From positions 1 to 64,000 of the forward strand of contig CAKRZR010000004.1 of the NCBI GenBank assembly GCA_934433485.1: a DNA stretch of 64,000 bases. Direction: 5' to 3'. The position numbers and the translations under genes are program-made. Within the stretch, counting starts at the first letter, position 1. Every line of letters begins with the position of its first letter. Shown here piece after piece: positions 1 to 8,649 of the stretch. The stretch comes from an uncultured Eubacteriales bacterium. Its GTDB lineage: Bacteria > Bacillota > Clostridia > Oscillospirales > CAG-272. Below the pieces are notes generated by a model. The model was not told where the DNA came from. It saw only the letters and a list, made by a program, of their open reading frames with translations, and made no database searches.

Positions 1-258
1 ATACTTGACGAACCTGTGGCATCTATCGATCCGGAGACAGAGTTTGAAATATTCGCAAAAGTGAAAAAGGAGTGGAAAGGAAAAACGCTTGTTTTGGTGT
101 CGCATAGACTTTCCAATGTTACGATGTGTGATAAGATTATTGTCATCGAAGACGGAAAGGCGGATGAAATCGGTACGCACAGTGCGCTTATGAAAAGTGG
201 CGGTGCGTACGCGCGGATGTATGCTACGCAGGCTGAAAAGTACATGAGCAATAAATGA
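1..258 (+). CDS. ABC transporter ATP-binding protein, C-terminal fragment
   Basis: This is the 3' end of an ABC exporter ATPase; the gene starts before the window. The first codons read ILDEPVASIDP, the Walker B and D-loop, followed by LVSHRLSNV, the H-loop histidine, and the usual tail IIVIEDGKADEIGTH. That order (D-loop, switch histidine, 'GTH..L' end) is typical of the nucleotide-binding domain of fused membrane exporters of the MsbA/LmrA type. The partner and substrate are not visible. The stretch is visibly more AT-rich than the genes from 1.1 kb onward, so it may be recently acquired. Confidence 0.85.
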   Translation: MLDEPVASIDPETEFEIFAKVKKEWKGKTLVLVSHRLSNVTMCDKIIVIEDGKADEIGTHSALMKSGGAYARMYATQAEKYMSNK

Positions 259-318
259 TTTATAACCCTATATCCAAATGATGTTAGACTGGACAAGTCA
301 ATAAAAAAACAAACATAT

Positions 319-359
319 AGAAGGCTTTCAAGGGAAAATGCTGACCTTGAAAGCCTTCT
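319..359 (-). terminator. 15-bp perfect hairpin, terminator in the minus orientation
   Basis: The arms AGAAGGCTTTCAAGG (319-333) and its exact complement (345-359) enclose an 11-nt loop. The T-rich tail lies on the minus strand (complement of the A-run at 303-313), so it terminates best leftwards. Read rightwards from the ABC gene it has no U-tract. No minus-strand gene lies just upstream, so its original partner may have been lost. Confidence 0.6.
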
Positions 360-418
360 ATTCGTGCGTAAGCGTGGGATTACGATTGTTGCTTTATGTA
401 TGTTAAAGGGAAATCGCA

Positions 419-1093
419 CTGCCTGACGTGACCATGACTCCCGCCATCGCGCGATATTTCGGCGTGACCATGGATGTGTTGTTCGATTTCGATCTGCGTG
501 AGGTCGCGGAAAAGGTAGACAAAATCTGCCATGAGGCGTGGAAATACCGCGATGCGGAGCCGGAAAAAGCGCGCGGAATCCTGAACGACGGACTGCGGCA
601 GTATCCGGACAACGACATTCTCCTCAACAATCTGCTGTATACCTACGACCCAGACGAGGCGCCGGACGATGTGATCAATCTTGCCGCGCGGCTGATCGAC
701 AAAACAGATCAGGCGGACGTACGATATGACGCGGTGCGGTTTCTCGCCTACGCATATCGGGCAAAGGGAGATGAGAAATCCGCCCTTGACGCTATCGAGC
801 AAATTCCGGAGATCTATTTTTCCAAGCTCTCCGAGCTTGCCTTTGTCGCAAATGGCGAAACCAAACGGAAGGCGGCAGATAAAGAAAAGTGGATCTCCTT
901 TGAGCGGGTACTCGATATGATGGCAAAGCTGGCGGAGGTGTACGAGGCATCTGGCAATATCGCCGACGCGCTCCGCGAAACGGAAAACGCCGGACGGCTG
1001 CTTGCCGCTTTGGAAACCGATCCGCAGATTGGCGCGTTTGCAAGGTATCGGGACGACATCGCAAAAAGCCTTGCACGGCTGAAAGTGCTGTAA
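419..1093 (+). pseudogene. XRE-family regulator lacking its helix-turn-helix, TPR-like C-terminal part remains
   Basis: The reading frame opens with LPDVTMTPAIARYFGVTMDVLF, which matches the last helix of an XRE (Cro/CI) DNA-binding domain. Such genes normally carry about 45 residues before this point. Here a TAA stop lies in frame at about 402-404 and no helix-turn-helix is readable in other frames upstream. The remaining ~215 residues are helical with paired repeats (DAIEQIPEIYF, ALRETENAGRLLA), like the TPR-type sensor tail of large XRE regulators. A GTG at 428 or ATG at 434 could still start a protein that cannot bind DNA. The lesion lies next to the ABC gene end and an orphan hairpin, suggesting a deletion junction. 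Confidence 0.65.
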
Positions 1094-1141
1094 GCAAAAA
1101 TGAAAACCGGATGGCGCGAACCATCCGGTTTTCATTTTTGC
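1094..1141. terminator. Bidirectional terminator with 21-bp perfect stem
   Basis: Arms 1094-1114 and 1121-1141 are exact complements around a 6-nt loop. An A5 run on one side and T5 on the other give a U-tract in both directions. It sits between the convergent XRE remnant and the serine hydrolase gene and overlaps neither stop codon. Confidence 0.9.
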
Positions 1142-1144
1142 GGC

Positions 1145-2287
1145 TTATCCGAGGCAGGCGTACAGTACATCCCGCAGTCGCGGCGAAAAATATGCTTCCT
1201 GATTGTTGAGCATATGGTGCGCATACATGAGTGCGGTTTTCTTCGCAGGGTCGATGATGAGATACGCGCCAGCCGCACCGCCCCAGCCAAATTCGCCAAT
1301 GGAGCCATTGGAGCCGGACGCACAGGGATCGACCATGGTGCGCACGCCGAGCCCGTAGCCATAGCCCGCAAGCTGGCTCCACGAGAAGTCCTGCATCTGT
1401 GTCGGCGAGAGAAAATTGCGCCGCATGAGATCGATCGTACCGGAGGAGAGCACCCGATAGCCGTTTTTCGCGACACCGCCGTTTGCCATCGCGTCCACGA
1501 ATTCCATGTAATCCGCCACCGTGGAAACAATGCCCGCACCGCCGCTGTCGAAATCGGGACCGAGAATGTGACCGCATGTATTGTTGGTCGGCAGCGCCTT
1601 TTTGAGATCGTCCCGGTAGTTGTACTGTACCGCCATTCTGGACAGCTTTGCAGGATTGGTGGGCAGATTGTAGGAGGAATCGATCATCCCTAGCGGCTCA
1701 AACAGCTCCTTTTTCGCAAAATCGCGTGTTTTCATGCCGGATACCACCTCGATAAACGCGGACAACACATCGTGGCAGAGACTGTACGCCCAGTGTGTGC
1801 CGGGATCAAACGTCAGCGGCTCCTTCGCAATGGCACGGGCAATTTCCCGTGTCGGACAGTTCGGATATGCCTCGCGTGCCGCCTTGACGGACGGAGAACC
1901 AAAGTCGTATGTGAAGCCGGCAGCCATACCAAATAAGTGCTTCACGAGGATCGGATTCTTCGCCGGACGCAGGATAGTGTTTCCGTCTGCATCCTTATCG
2001 CGTACCTGCATGTCCCGGAACTCCGGCAGATATTCGTACAGCGGATCGTTCAGCAGATAAAGTCCGCGCTCGTACAGCCGCAGAGCCAACGTGCATGTGA
2101 TCGGCTTGGACGCGGACCACATGAAATATAGTTCGTCTCCCGCCATCTTTCTACCGGTTTCCAGATCGGCGTACCCGGACTGGTACCGATAGACGTCCTC
2201 ATGCCCCACGCGGATCATGCAGTCGTTGCCGGGAATCCGCCAGCCGGTCAGCCGATCCTGAAACGCTTTCATCAGATCAAAATTCAT
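1145..2287 (-). CDS. Serine hydrolase, beta-lactamase class C / esterase EstB family
   Basis: The 380-residue protein has the family's catalytic set. The SxxK box is S58-A-S-K61 (FMWSASKPIT), the YxN-type box is Y168-S-L in THWAYSLCHD, and a C-terminal GWGGAAGAYLIIDP takes the place of the KTG/HxG box. Members are mostly penicillin-binding-like esterases or peptidases rather than resistance enzymes. No signal peptide is seen, so a cytoplasmic esterase or amidase role is more likely than antibiotic inactivation. The start has an AAGGAG site. It begins 18 bp after the stop of the G5/3D protein gene, so the two form an operon read from the promoter at 3976-4004. The substrate cannot be predicted. 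Confidence 0.85.
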   Translation of the reverse strand: MNFDLMKAFQDRLTGWRIPGNDCMIRVGHEDVYRYQSGYADLETGRKMAGDELYFMWSASKPITCTLALRLYERGLYLLNDPLYEYLPEFRDMQVRDKDADGNTILRPAKNPILVKHLFGMAAGFTYDFGSPSVKAAREAYPNCPTREIARAIAKEPLTFDPGTHWAYSLCHDVLSAFIEVVSGMKTRDFAKKELFEPLGMIDSSYNLPTNPAKLSRMAVQYNYRDDLKKALPTNNTCGHILGPDFDSGGAGIVSTVADYMEFVDAMANGGVAKNGYRVLSSGTIDLMRRNFLSPTQMQDFSWSQLAGYGYGLGVRTMVDPCASGSNGSIGEFGWGGAAGAYLIIDPAKKTALMYAHHMLNNQEAYFSPRLRDVLYACLG

Positions 2288-2305
2288 AAGCTTGCTCCTT
2301 ATTTG

Positions 2306-3808
2306 TCAATCTAAGAAATATACACGCATGTCCGACCAGTATCCGCCCTTTGCGAACGCGGCTTTCTGCGGATTGGAGTCAGACAGCCAGATGTCGACTT
2401 CCCAGCCCTGGATCATCGAGCCGGTATCCGCCGCGGTACGTACGCCAAAATCGAACGTATCGTTTTTGACATACAGCTTTGTGCCCATCGGGATACAGCT
2501 CTTGTCCGTGGCGACGACGGATTCGTCCGCGTTATAGCCGAGATACGTGATACCCTCGATGTCGTAGTAGGTTGCGTTGCACACCTTGTAGTACGAGTAC
2601 GAGTATGTATTGCCGTCCGCGCCGACCAGGGTACCGCCAACGCCGACGGTGCTGATCTCCTCTACCGGGTATTTTGTGATGCTTTCGCCGGATTTTTCCC
2701 GTGCGATCTCCTCGCCGTTGCAGTATGTGACCGTGTAGGTGATCGTTTTCTCGCCGTTTTGCCCATACTGCGCGATTTCCTTGGTGCCGCGCGGGATCGT
2801 CTGCACCTCTGTTGTTTTTGCCGTATACGGGATCGATTCCGTCGTTGTCACGGTGTCGTATGTTACCGTATCGACGGCGATGGTTACATCCTCGGTCAGC
2901 TCCGCGGTGAGATCCAGCGGAAATTTGTCCGTGTCGCGCACCGTAAATCCGACTTTTTCGAGAAGCGCGCCAAGCGTGATTTTGCCGGTGGAAACCGTGA
3001 TGGGATCGCGGTCAAAAAAGGTGAGCGTAACGTTGAACTTTCCCTCTGTCGGTGCCGTTTCGCCCTCTGTTTCCGCTGCGTCTGTGGGTTTGGATGTATC
3101 ATCGGTGTCTGGCGTCTCCGATGTGGTGTCCTTTGGCTGATCTGTGACCGTCAGCGCGTCCGGTGCGAAGCCCTGCGCCATATCGTAATCGACATTGTCC
3201 GGCGTTTTTTCCTTATGCAGTGCGACAGGCAGTACAATCGCGAGAATGACCGCAGCTACCAGCACGCCGACCAGCGGGATGACCGGTATGCGCCGCATGG
3301 TCTGCGATTTGGCCGATTTTTCCGAGGTCTGCGACGGTGTGCCGGACTTTGGCTTGTTGCGCTTCGAGGTGCTGTCTGGCGGAGGAACGTTTTTCCAGGT
3401 GCCGTTTTTGTCCGCATCCCGGAGCTGTTCGCGGGAGATAGTACGCGTGGCTTCCAAGGCGTCCATTTTGTCCGCACCATGCTCGCTGTGGGATTTTGCG
3501 ATTTGTGTCCGCAGCGCCTCACGGGAGATGGTCATGGTGGCGGCGTTCTTTTCCGACGTAGGCTCGGACAGCGTTTTTTGCAGTGTGGATTGTCCTCTTT
3601 GCGCGTTTTTTCGGATCGGAGCCTCACCGCGCCGCATATAATCCGGAATATTTCCGCCGTCCGCGCGTGGTCTGTAGTTGACTGCACGGTAATTCTGTCG
3701 GTCGGCATCCGGACGCACGGGATAGCCCTTGCCAAGGGATTGTCGTTCGGCGGCGGACATGGTGTCGCGGCGTGCGCGTGTTTTCTTAGGGGATCGCTTG
3801 TTGTCCAC
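2306..3808 (-). CDS. Membrane-anchored G5 and 3D-domain cell-wall protein (YabE/Rpf-like)
   Basis: A basic, Ser/Thr-rich cytoplasmic region (residues 1-172) precedes one transmembrane segment (about 174-197, VIPLVGVLVAAVILAIVLPV). Outside lie an acidic Thr/Pro linker, a ubiquitin-like DUF348 segment, a G5 domain (about 335-400) and a C-terminal 3D domain with YVKNDTFDFGVRTAADTG and the EVDIWL aspartates. The 3D fold is the lytic transglycosylase-like domain of YabE/Rpf cell-wall proteins. The start is GTG (3806-3808) with AAAGGA upstream. The long cytoplasmic N-terminus contains two similar copies of TISRExLR (about 93-100 and 123-130), which is unusual for YabE relatives. It probably remodels peptidoglycan. 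Confidence 0.85.
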   Translation of the reverse strand: MDNKRSPKKTRARRDTMSAAERQSLGKGYPVRPDADRQNYRAVNYRPRADGGNIPDYMRRGEAPIRKNAQRGQSTLQKTLSEPTSEKNAATMTISREALRTQIAKSHSEHGADKMDALEATRTISREQLRDADKNGTWKNVPPPDSTSKRNKPKSGTPSQTSEKSAKSQTMRRIPVIPLVGVLVAAVILAIVLPVALHKEKTPDNVDYDMAQGFAPDALTVTDQPKDTTSETPDTDDTSKPTDAAETEGETAPTEGKFNVTLTFFDRDPITVSTGKITLGALLEKVGFTVRDTDKFPLDLTAELTEDVTIAVDTVTYDTVTTTESIPYTAKTTEVQTIPRGTKEIAQYGQNGEKTITYTVTYCNGEEIAREKSGESITKYPVEEISTVGVGGTLVGADGNTYSYSYYKVCNATYYDIEGITYLGYNADESVVATDKSCIPMGTKLYVKNDTFDFGVRTAADTGSMIQGWEVDIWLSDSNPQKAAFAKGGYWSDMRVYFLD

Positions 3809-3975
3809 TGGGGATCATTCCTTTCTGTCTGTACACGGACGCTCCGATAACGGGAAAAGAAAATCGAGAGAGATTTGGATTATCCTCTGTACAAAACGGG
3901 AAAAATATGGTATCCTATTGTACGGATGAAACCGCGGCGCCTTTTGCCAGACCGGTTTCTCCATGTTATGAGAAG

Positions 3976-4004
3976 AGTATAGCACAAAATGGCGCGGATT
4001 GCAA
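3976..4004 (-). promoter_or_regulatory. Promoter for the G5/3D protein operon
   Basis: On the minus strand TTGCAA (3999-4004), a 17-bp spacer and TATACT (3976-3981) form a near-consensus sigma-A promoter. It gives a leader of about 160 nt before the GTG start at 3808. The rest of the 3809-4122 gap holds no gene I can support. Confidence 0.7.
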
Positions 4005-4071
4005 GTTTTTTCTGTCACAACTGTGCTGACACGTGAAAAAAGTGCACGAAACCGAAAAAAACTGCGCCCGC

Positions 4072-4107
4072 GGCACAACAATACATTATGGCACAACAAT
4101 ACATTAT
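4072..4107 (+). repeat. Perfect 18-bp tandem duplication before the HAD gene
   Basis: GGCACAACAATACATTAT occurs twice in immediate succession (4072-4089 and 4090-4107), ending 4 bp before the ribosome binding site of the HAD-IIA gene. It looks like a slippage duplication within the 5' untranslated region. Confidence 0.95.
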
Positions 4108-4122
4108 AAGGAAGAAAAGTAT

Positions 4123-4935
4123 ATGGACAAAATGATCTCCCTTGAGAGACTGCACGCGAAAAAAGGCTTCATCTGCGATATGGACGGTGTGATCTACCAT
4201 GGAAACCGCCTGCTGCCCGGTGTGACGGAATTTGTGGACTGGCTTCGCACGAACGGCAAACAGTTTTTGTTTCTGACGAACAGCAGCGAGCGTTCCCCCC
4301 GTGAGCTGTCCATCAAGCTGGCGCGCATGGGATTGGAGGTCAGTGAGGAGCATTTTTATACAAGCGCTCTTGCCACCGCCTCTTTCCTCGCAACACAGTG
4401 CCCGGGTGGCAGCGTCTACGTGATCGGAGAGCCGGGATTGGTCAACGCTCTGTACGAAGCGGGCTTTACGATGAACGACTATAACCCGGACTACGTGGTG
4501 TTCGGCGAAACGCGCTCCGTCAATTACGAGAAGATCGAGCATGCCGTGTTTCTCGTGCAGAAGGGCGCAAAGCTCATCGGTACCAATCCCGACCTGACCG
4601 GCCCCACGGAGGAGGGAATTGTGCCAGCCTGCCGTGCCCTGATCGCGCCGATCGCCCTGACTACCGGCTGTGAACCGTACTTCATCGGCAAACCGAATCC
4701 GTTGATGATGCGCCACGGACTCAAACGGCTCGATTTGTCCAGGCGCGATGCCGCCATCATTGGCGATCGTATGGATACCGACATCGTCGCGGGCATTGAG
4801 AGCGAGCTGGAAACGGTTCTGGTGCTTTCCGGCGTGACCGACCTTGCCTCGATCCATCGCTTCCCATATCGCCCGACCTACGTCATGAGCGGCGTAGGCG
4901 ACGTTTGCCTGGACGAGATCGAAGCACTGGTGTGA
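4123..4935 (+). CDS. HAD-IIA family sugar/nucleotide phosphatase (NagD-like)
   Basis: The 270-residue protein carries HAD motif I as ICDMDGVIYHG (nucleophile Asp), motif II as FLTNSS, and motif IV as IIGDRMDTDIVAGIE. The C2-type cap lies between motifs II and III. This is the NagD/AraL/PGP group, which dephosphorylates small phosphometabolites in the cytoplasm, often UMP, GMP or sugar phosphates. I chose ATG 4123, which follows AAGGAAG by a normal distance; upstream in-frame ATGs fall inside the tandem duplication. It is divergent from the 3D-protein gene and followed by a long dyad. The exact substrate is unknown. Confidence 0.87.
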   Translation: MDKMISLERLHAKKGFICDMDGVIYHGNRLLPGVTEFVDWLRTNGKQFLFLTNSSERSPRELSIKLARMGLEVSEEHFYTSALATASFLATQCPGGSVYVIGEPGLVNALYEAGFTMNDYNPDYVVFGETRSVNYEKIEHAVFLVQKGAKLIGTNPDLTGPTEEGIVPACRALIAPIALTTGCEPYFIGKPNPLMMRHGLKRLDLSRRDAAIIGDRMDTDIVAGIESELETVLVLSGVTDLASIHRFPYRPTYVMSGVGDVCLDEIEALV

Positions 4936-4960
4936 CAGGCGACGCCCTTTCCATGGGAAA

Positions 4961-5051
4961 ATCACACATTTGCGCAGCAATTTTGAGAAACACCGCCCAT
5001 TCCGTTTCTGAATACAGGAAAAATTGCGCAAAATGATAAAAAATGTGTGGT
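4961..5051. repeat. Long imperfect inverted repeat (about 90 nt hairpin)
   Basis: Nested complementary arms are visible: ATCACACATT (4961-4970) with AATGTGTGGT (5042-5051), TTGCGCA..AATTTT (4970-4984) with AAAAATTGCGCAA (5019-5031), and AGAAAC (4986-4991) with GTTTCT (5004-5009). A 12-nt loop and small bulges complete it. No U-tract follows on either strand. It lies between the HAD gene and the lacI-family promoter. It may be an mRNA 3' structure, a small RNA or a MITE-like remnant. Confidence 0.7.
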
Positions 5052-5081
5052 TTGTATCGATTACCTTTCTCATATCCTCTC

Positions 5082-5110
5082 TTGACTTTTCCACGCTATC
5101 ATGGTATACT
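5082..5110 (+). promoter_or_regulatory. Promoter for the LacI regulator - GH127 unit
   Basis: TTGACT (5082-5087), 17 bp and TATACT (5105-5110) lie about 105 bp before the regulator start. A likely operator is not obvious. Confidence 0.7.
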
Positions 5111-5214
5111 ACAGAGTGTTATAAAAATCGACAGCATGGATGGTTCGGTCAATGCAGAGCTTTTTCGCGCGGGATTGGAACCGGGAGGTATAGGATGAAA
5201 GGAGTCGAGCTTTT

Positions 5215-6222
5215 ATGAAACGTGTTTCCATTGCGGATGTCGCTAAATTGGCAGGTGTCTCTGTAGCGACGGTCAGCAACGCCCTCAACGGAAAAGGCAG
5301 AGTTGGCGCGGATACAGCCAAGAAAATCAAGGATATTGCGGAGGAAATCGGGTATACCCCCAGTCTTGCGGCGCAGGCGATGTCGCGCAAACGCGTGAAG
5401 ATCGGTGTGTTTTTGCATCAGTTTCCGATTGAGGTTATGACGCCGATCCGCATAGGAATCGAAAAAGCGATCCGGTATTACAGCCAGTTTGAAATAGATT
5501 TTCACATTTTTCATTACGACAGCGATACCCTGGAGGAGCGTTTTACAGCAAACGCGAAGCATATGGATGGCTGCGTGGTGATCCCGGATGCGGACAGCCA
5601 GCAGAATCCGGAGGTGTTCCGCAGATATGCCGCCAAAGCGCCGCTTTTGCTCCTGCAGTCCGGCATGCATCCCGATTACAGGATCCCGACGGTCATGATC
5701 GACGCGGAAATGGTTGGCAGGATCGGCGCGGAATATTTATCCGTCATTCATGGGGGAAAGCCGCTCAATACCGCTCTCATCATCGGCGACCCGGACGCGC
5801 AGATCCACCAGAGCAACATCGCGGGTTACAGAGAGGAAGCGGAAAAGCGGCAGATACAGATTGCCGAAATCGGCGAGAGCGGCGACCAGATGGATCGCGC
5901 TTATGACGTCATGGGGCAGATCCTGCGCCACAATCCCAAGCTCGACGGTGTGTTCGTCACCTCGTACGTTTCCCCGGCGATTTGCCAGAGCCTGCGCGAT
6001 CTCGGACGCAGCGATGTTTCCGTCGTCGGCGTGGATCTTTTCGAGGAGAGCCGCAAGTGTCTGGAAAACGGTCAGCTGGATATGGTGATCTTCCAGAACC
6101 AGCAGCTGCAGGGGTATACGGCAATCGAGATGATGGCGGAATACTTCCACACAAAAGCAGCCCTTTCCGACCGCAGGATCAAGCCGGAGATCGTCATTCG
6201 CGCAAACGCTTCATTATATTAA
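5215..6222 (+). CDS. LacI/GalR-family transcriptional regulator
   Basis: This is a full-length 335-residue regulator. Residues 1-50 form the LacI helix-turn-helix (VSIADVAKLAGVSVATVSNALNG) with the hinge helix PSLAAQAMS. Residues 60-335 form the periplasmic-binding-like sugar sensor domain. GAAAGGAG precedes ATG 5215. The adjacent downstream gene encodes a GH127 enzyme with only ~135 bp between them, so the effector is probably a plant-derived pentose or an arabino-oligosaccharide. That ligand assignment is inference from context. Confidence 0.92.
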   Translation: MKRVSIADVAKLAGVSVATVSNALNGKGRVGADTAKKIKDIAEEIGYTPSLAAQAMSRKRVKIGVFLHQFPIEVMTPIRIGIEKAIRYYSQFEIDFHIFHYDSDTLEERFTANAKHMDGCVVIPDADSQQNPEVFRRYAAKAPLLLLQSGMHPDYRIPTVMIDAEMVGRIGAEYLSVIHGGKPLNTALIIGDPDAQIHQSNIAGYREEAEKRQIQIAEIGESGDQMDRAYDVMGQILRHNPKLDGVFVTSYVSPAICQSLRDLGRSDVSVVGVDLFEESRKCLENGQLDMVIFQNQQLQGYTAIEMMAEYFHTKAALSDRRIKPEIVIRANASLY

Positions 6223-6356
6223 AAACGCGGAATCCATCTGAATCAGCGTTTCCCGCATACAGCAAAAACATAGATACCCCGTAGGATGGCAAAGGAGGAA
6301 GATCCCAGACGGTTCATCCTCTCTTTCGTCGTCTGCATGCAGAAAGGATACATACC

Positions 6357-8345
6357 ATGAAATTACGTTCTCACGGAAAACTCACCGCCCTGCCGCTTGG
6401 CTCCATTCACGCAAAGGGCTGGCTTGCCGAGCAGATGGAGCGCAGCAAAAACGGCATGGGCGGTCATCTCGATGAATTGGAACCGGATATGATCGCCAAT
6501 CCCTACGTCAATTGTAAAACGGATGAGGGATGGGGAGCTGTCAAGGCAGGTTGGGGCGCGGAGATTTCCGGCAACTTCTGGTACGGACTGATTGGGCTCG
6601 CGTTCACTCTGAACGATCCGATGCTTCAGAAAAAAGCGGAAACCTGGGTGAACAGCGTGCTTGCCAATCAGCGTGCGGACGGCTATATGGGCACCTACAC
6701 AGACGCAGACGACCGCATGGACGACTACAACGCCTGGGGCACGCATTGCGGCATGAAGGCGATGCTTGCGTATTATGAAGCGACGGGCAGAGAAGACGTG
6801 TTGGAGGCTGTCCACCGCTGCATGCTCTGGTTTTATGAAAACTGGAGTGGCGACAAAAAGACTCGCTATGCCGGCATGTGTATCGTCGAGAGCATGGCGA
6901 TCACGTATCTTCATACCGGCGACGAACGGCTGCTTGCGTTCTTAAACGATTATATCCAATATATCAACGAAAACGATCTGTATCTCGAGTCGCAGAACGC
7001 CATGCGTTCTCCCGACCTTGTGTACAATTCGCAGCACAGCGCGGCTTACGCGGCGGATCTATGGATCTACGCGACGGCGTATAAGGCGGGTGGCGATAAA
7101 AAGAACCTGGAGGCGATCAGAAACGGCGTCGGCAAGCTCATTCCGCGCGCACTTGGCTTCAATGGCGGTATCCCGAGCTTTTCCGAGTATTTAGGACCTG
7201 TGTATTCCTCTGTGGAAACCGAATATTGCACATATGCGTATTTTGAAAACTCCCTCATCCACATTGCGGAGGCGACCGGCGACACCTTGTACGTAGACCT
7301 CGAGGAGCGGATTTTGTTCAACGGCGCGCAGGGAGCGAGAAAGAAAGACGAACGCGCCATCGCGTATATGTCCAGCGGCAACCAGATCCACGCGACGTGG
7401 GAATCCGGCAACTATATCAGCGATATGCAGGAATACGCACCGGTGTATCCGACCTCGTGCTGCTCCGCGACCTCCTGTTGGGTGCTGCCCGATTTTGTAC
7501 GCAGTATGGCGATGCGCGGAGAGGACGGGCTGTACCTAACTGCGTATGGTCCATGCGAGATTCACGCCGGAGATCTGCGGATTTCGGAAGATACTGCATA
7601 TCCGTTCCGCGACACAATTCGTTTCACCATCCACACAGATGACGAGATCCCGGAGACAATCTGTTTCCGAATCCCCGGCTGGTGCGGAAAAGCGGAGCTC
7701 ACGGTAAATGGGGAAAAAACCGCGGAAACAATCGAAAACGGCGCATATCACCCGCTCAAGCGCGTATGGCACGACGGCGACACAGTGGAGCTGCGGCTGC
7801 CCATGGAGGTCGTGGTACGCAGACTGAACGACGCCGAAATGTGCGCGAGATACCCGATGGCGTTTGAATACGGACCGCTTCTGTTTGCCTTCCCGATCCC
7901 GGAATATTGGAGAAGCGTCAAGGGTTCGCCGAGAACGCCGCTGCCGGAGGGTTGGAGCTGGTACGATGTGGACGCGGCAGTCCCGTACGACAAGCGCGGC
8001 GACCAGTATGAGCAGAACGGACTGCGCCCGTACAATATTTCGTGGAACATCGCTGTGGATGAGTCCATCACCGCTGCGGATGTGAAAGTTGAGCTGTGCG
8101 AGACGGGGGGCTATGTATGGGAAAAGCCGCAGGTCAAGCTCCATCTGCCGGCGTACAAGGCGCTCTATTCTTATCAGCCGTATGCCCGTAAGACCGTCGA
8201 GCTCTACCAGGGACCAATGGATGTTTACGGCGACGCGTACGAGATCACGCTTGTGCCCTATGGCTGCTCAAACCTGCGGATCACCTATATTCCGCGCGCC
8301 AAGCTCCCGGCAAAGCCAATGCCGAAGTGGGGCAGAACCGAATAA
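6357..8345 (+). CDS. GH127 family beta-L-arabinofuranosidase
   Basis: The 662-residue protein shows the zinc-thiolate catalytic set known for HypBA1-type GH127 enzymes: E289-Y-C291 (VETEYC) and the adjacent cysteines C368-C369 in PTSCCSATSC. In the family, one of the paired cysteines is the nucleophile and the Glu and Cys residues hold zinc. An (alpha/alpha)6 barrel (about 1-400) is followed by beta-sandwich domains with the typical PVNGE-like turns and IPGWC. No signal peptide is present, so it acts on imported oligosaccharides. AGAAAGGA precedes the start. It probably shares the LacI regulator's transcript. Related activities in the wider family cannot be excluded. Confidence 0.88.
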   Translation: MKLRSHGKLTALPLGSIHAKGWLAEQMERSKNGMGGHLDELEPDMIANPYVNCKTDEGWGAVKAGWGAEISGNFWYGLIGLAFTLNDPMLQKKAETWVNSVLANQRADGYMGTYTDADDRMDDYNAWGTHCGMKAMLAYYEATGREDVLEAVHRCMLWFYENWSGDKKTRYAGMCIVESMAITYLHTGDERLLAFLNDYIQYINENDLYLESQNAMRSPDLVYNSQHSAAYAADLWIYATAYKAGGDKKNLEAIRNGVGKLIPRALGFNGGIPSFSEYLGPVYSSVETEYCTYAYFENSLIHIAEATGDTLYVDLEERILFNGAQGARKKDERAIAYMSSGNQIHATWESGNYISDMQEYAPVYPTSCCSATSCWVLPDFVRSMAMRGEDGLYLTAYGPCEIHAGDLRISEDTAYPFRDTIRFTIHTDDEIPETICFRIPGWCGKAELTVNGEKTAETIENGAYHPLKRVWHDGDTVELRLPMEVVVRRLNDAEMCARYPMAFEYGPLLFAFPIPEYWRSVKGSPRTPLPEGWSWYDVDAAVPYDKRGDQYEQNGLRPYNISWNIAVDESITAADVKVELCETGGYVWEKPQVKLHLPAYKALYSYQPYARKTVELYQGPMDVYGDAYEITLVPYGCSNLRITYIPRAKLPAKPMPKWGRTE

Positions 8346-8361
8346 ACAGACAATCGGACAT

Positions 8362-8396
8362 GGAGAGAATCTCAAAATATACATGAGATTCTCTCC
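8362..8396 (+). terminator. Hairpin after GH127
   Basis: GGAGAGAATCTCA (8362-8374) and its exact complement (8384-8396) form a 13-bp stem with a 9-nt loop 17 bp after the stop codon. The following bases are only weakly T-rich, so termination may be inefficient or the hairpin may protect the mRNA end. Confidence 0.55.
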
Positions 8397-8452
8397 GATG
8401 GTTCTTGCGATACGAAAATCGCGAAAAAACAGAAAAATCTTGCAAAAAACTA

Positions 8453-8481
8453 TTGACAAACGCACCCAAAGGGTGTATAAT
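8453..8481 (+). promoter_or_regulatory. Consensus promoter for rplJ-rplL
   Basis: TTGACA (8453-8458), exactly 17 bp and TATAAT (8476-8481) form a perfect sigma-A consensus, as expected for a ribosomal-protein operon. Transcription should start near 8488. Confidence 0.93.
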
Positions 8482-8489
8482 ACCAATGT

Positions 8490-8605
8490 TGTTGAACCTA
8501 AGACAGCAGGTTTCCGTAAAAGCGATTCCGCCATCCTGCCGAGGAGAGACCACTCGCGAATATCGTAGAGAGGATGTCTTTTTTCGGTGTGTGCCGGAGA
8601 AAGAC
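8490..8605 (+). ncRNA. Ribosomal protein L10 leader
   Basis: The leader contains the conserved core of the Firmicutes L10-binding autoregulatory RNA: AAGACAGCAGG near 8500, a variable arm, and CCTGCCGAGG near 8537. A weak stem ending in GTCTTTTTT (to about 8583) could act as an attenuating terminator. In known cases the L10(L12)4 complex binds here and represses its own operon. The exact boundaries are approximate. Confidence 0.85.
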
Positions 8606-8649
8606 TTTTTTGGTTTCCCGCGATCATACTACAAAGGAGGATACCAATA

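Noticed and set aside
1145..2287. Beta-lactam resistance gene together with BlaI/M56 modules
   Set aside because: The serine hydrolase resembles esterases, lacks a signal peptide and is over 20 kb from the BlaI modules, whose sensors lack PBP motifs.
4015..5094. A 359-codon minus-strand frame opposite the HAD gene
   Set aside because: It covers a clear HAD-IIA gene in reverse and has no family features.
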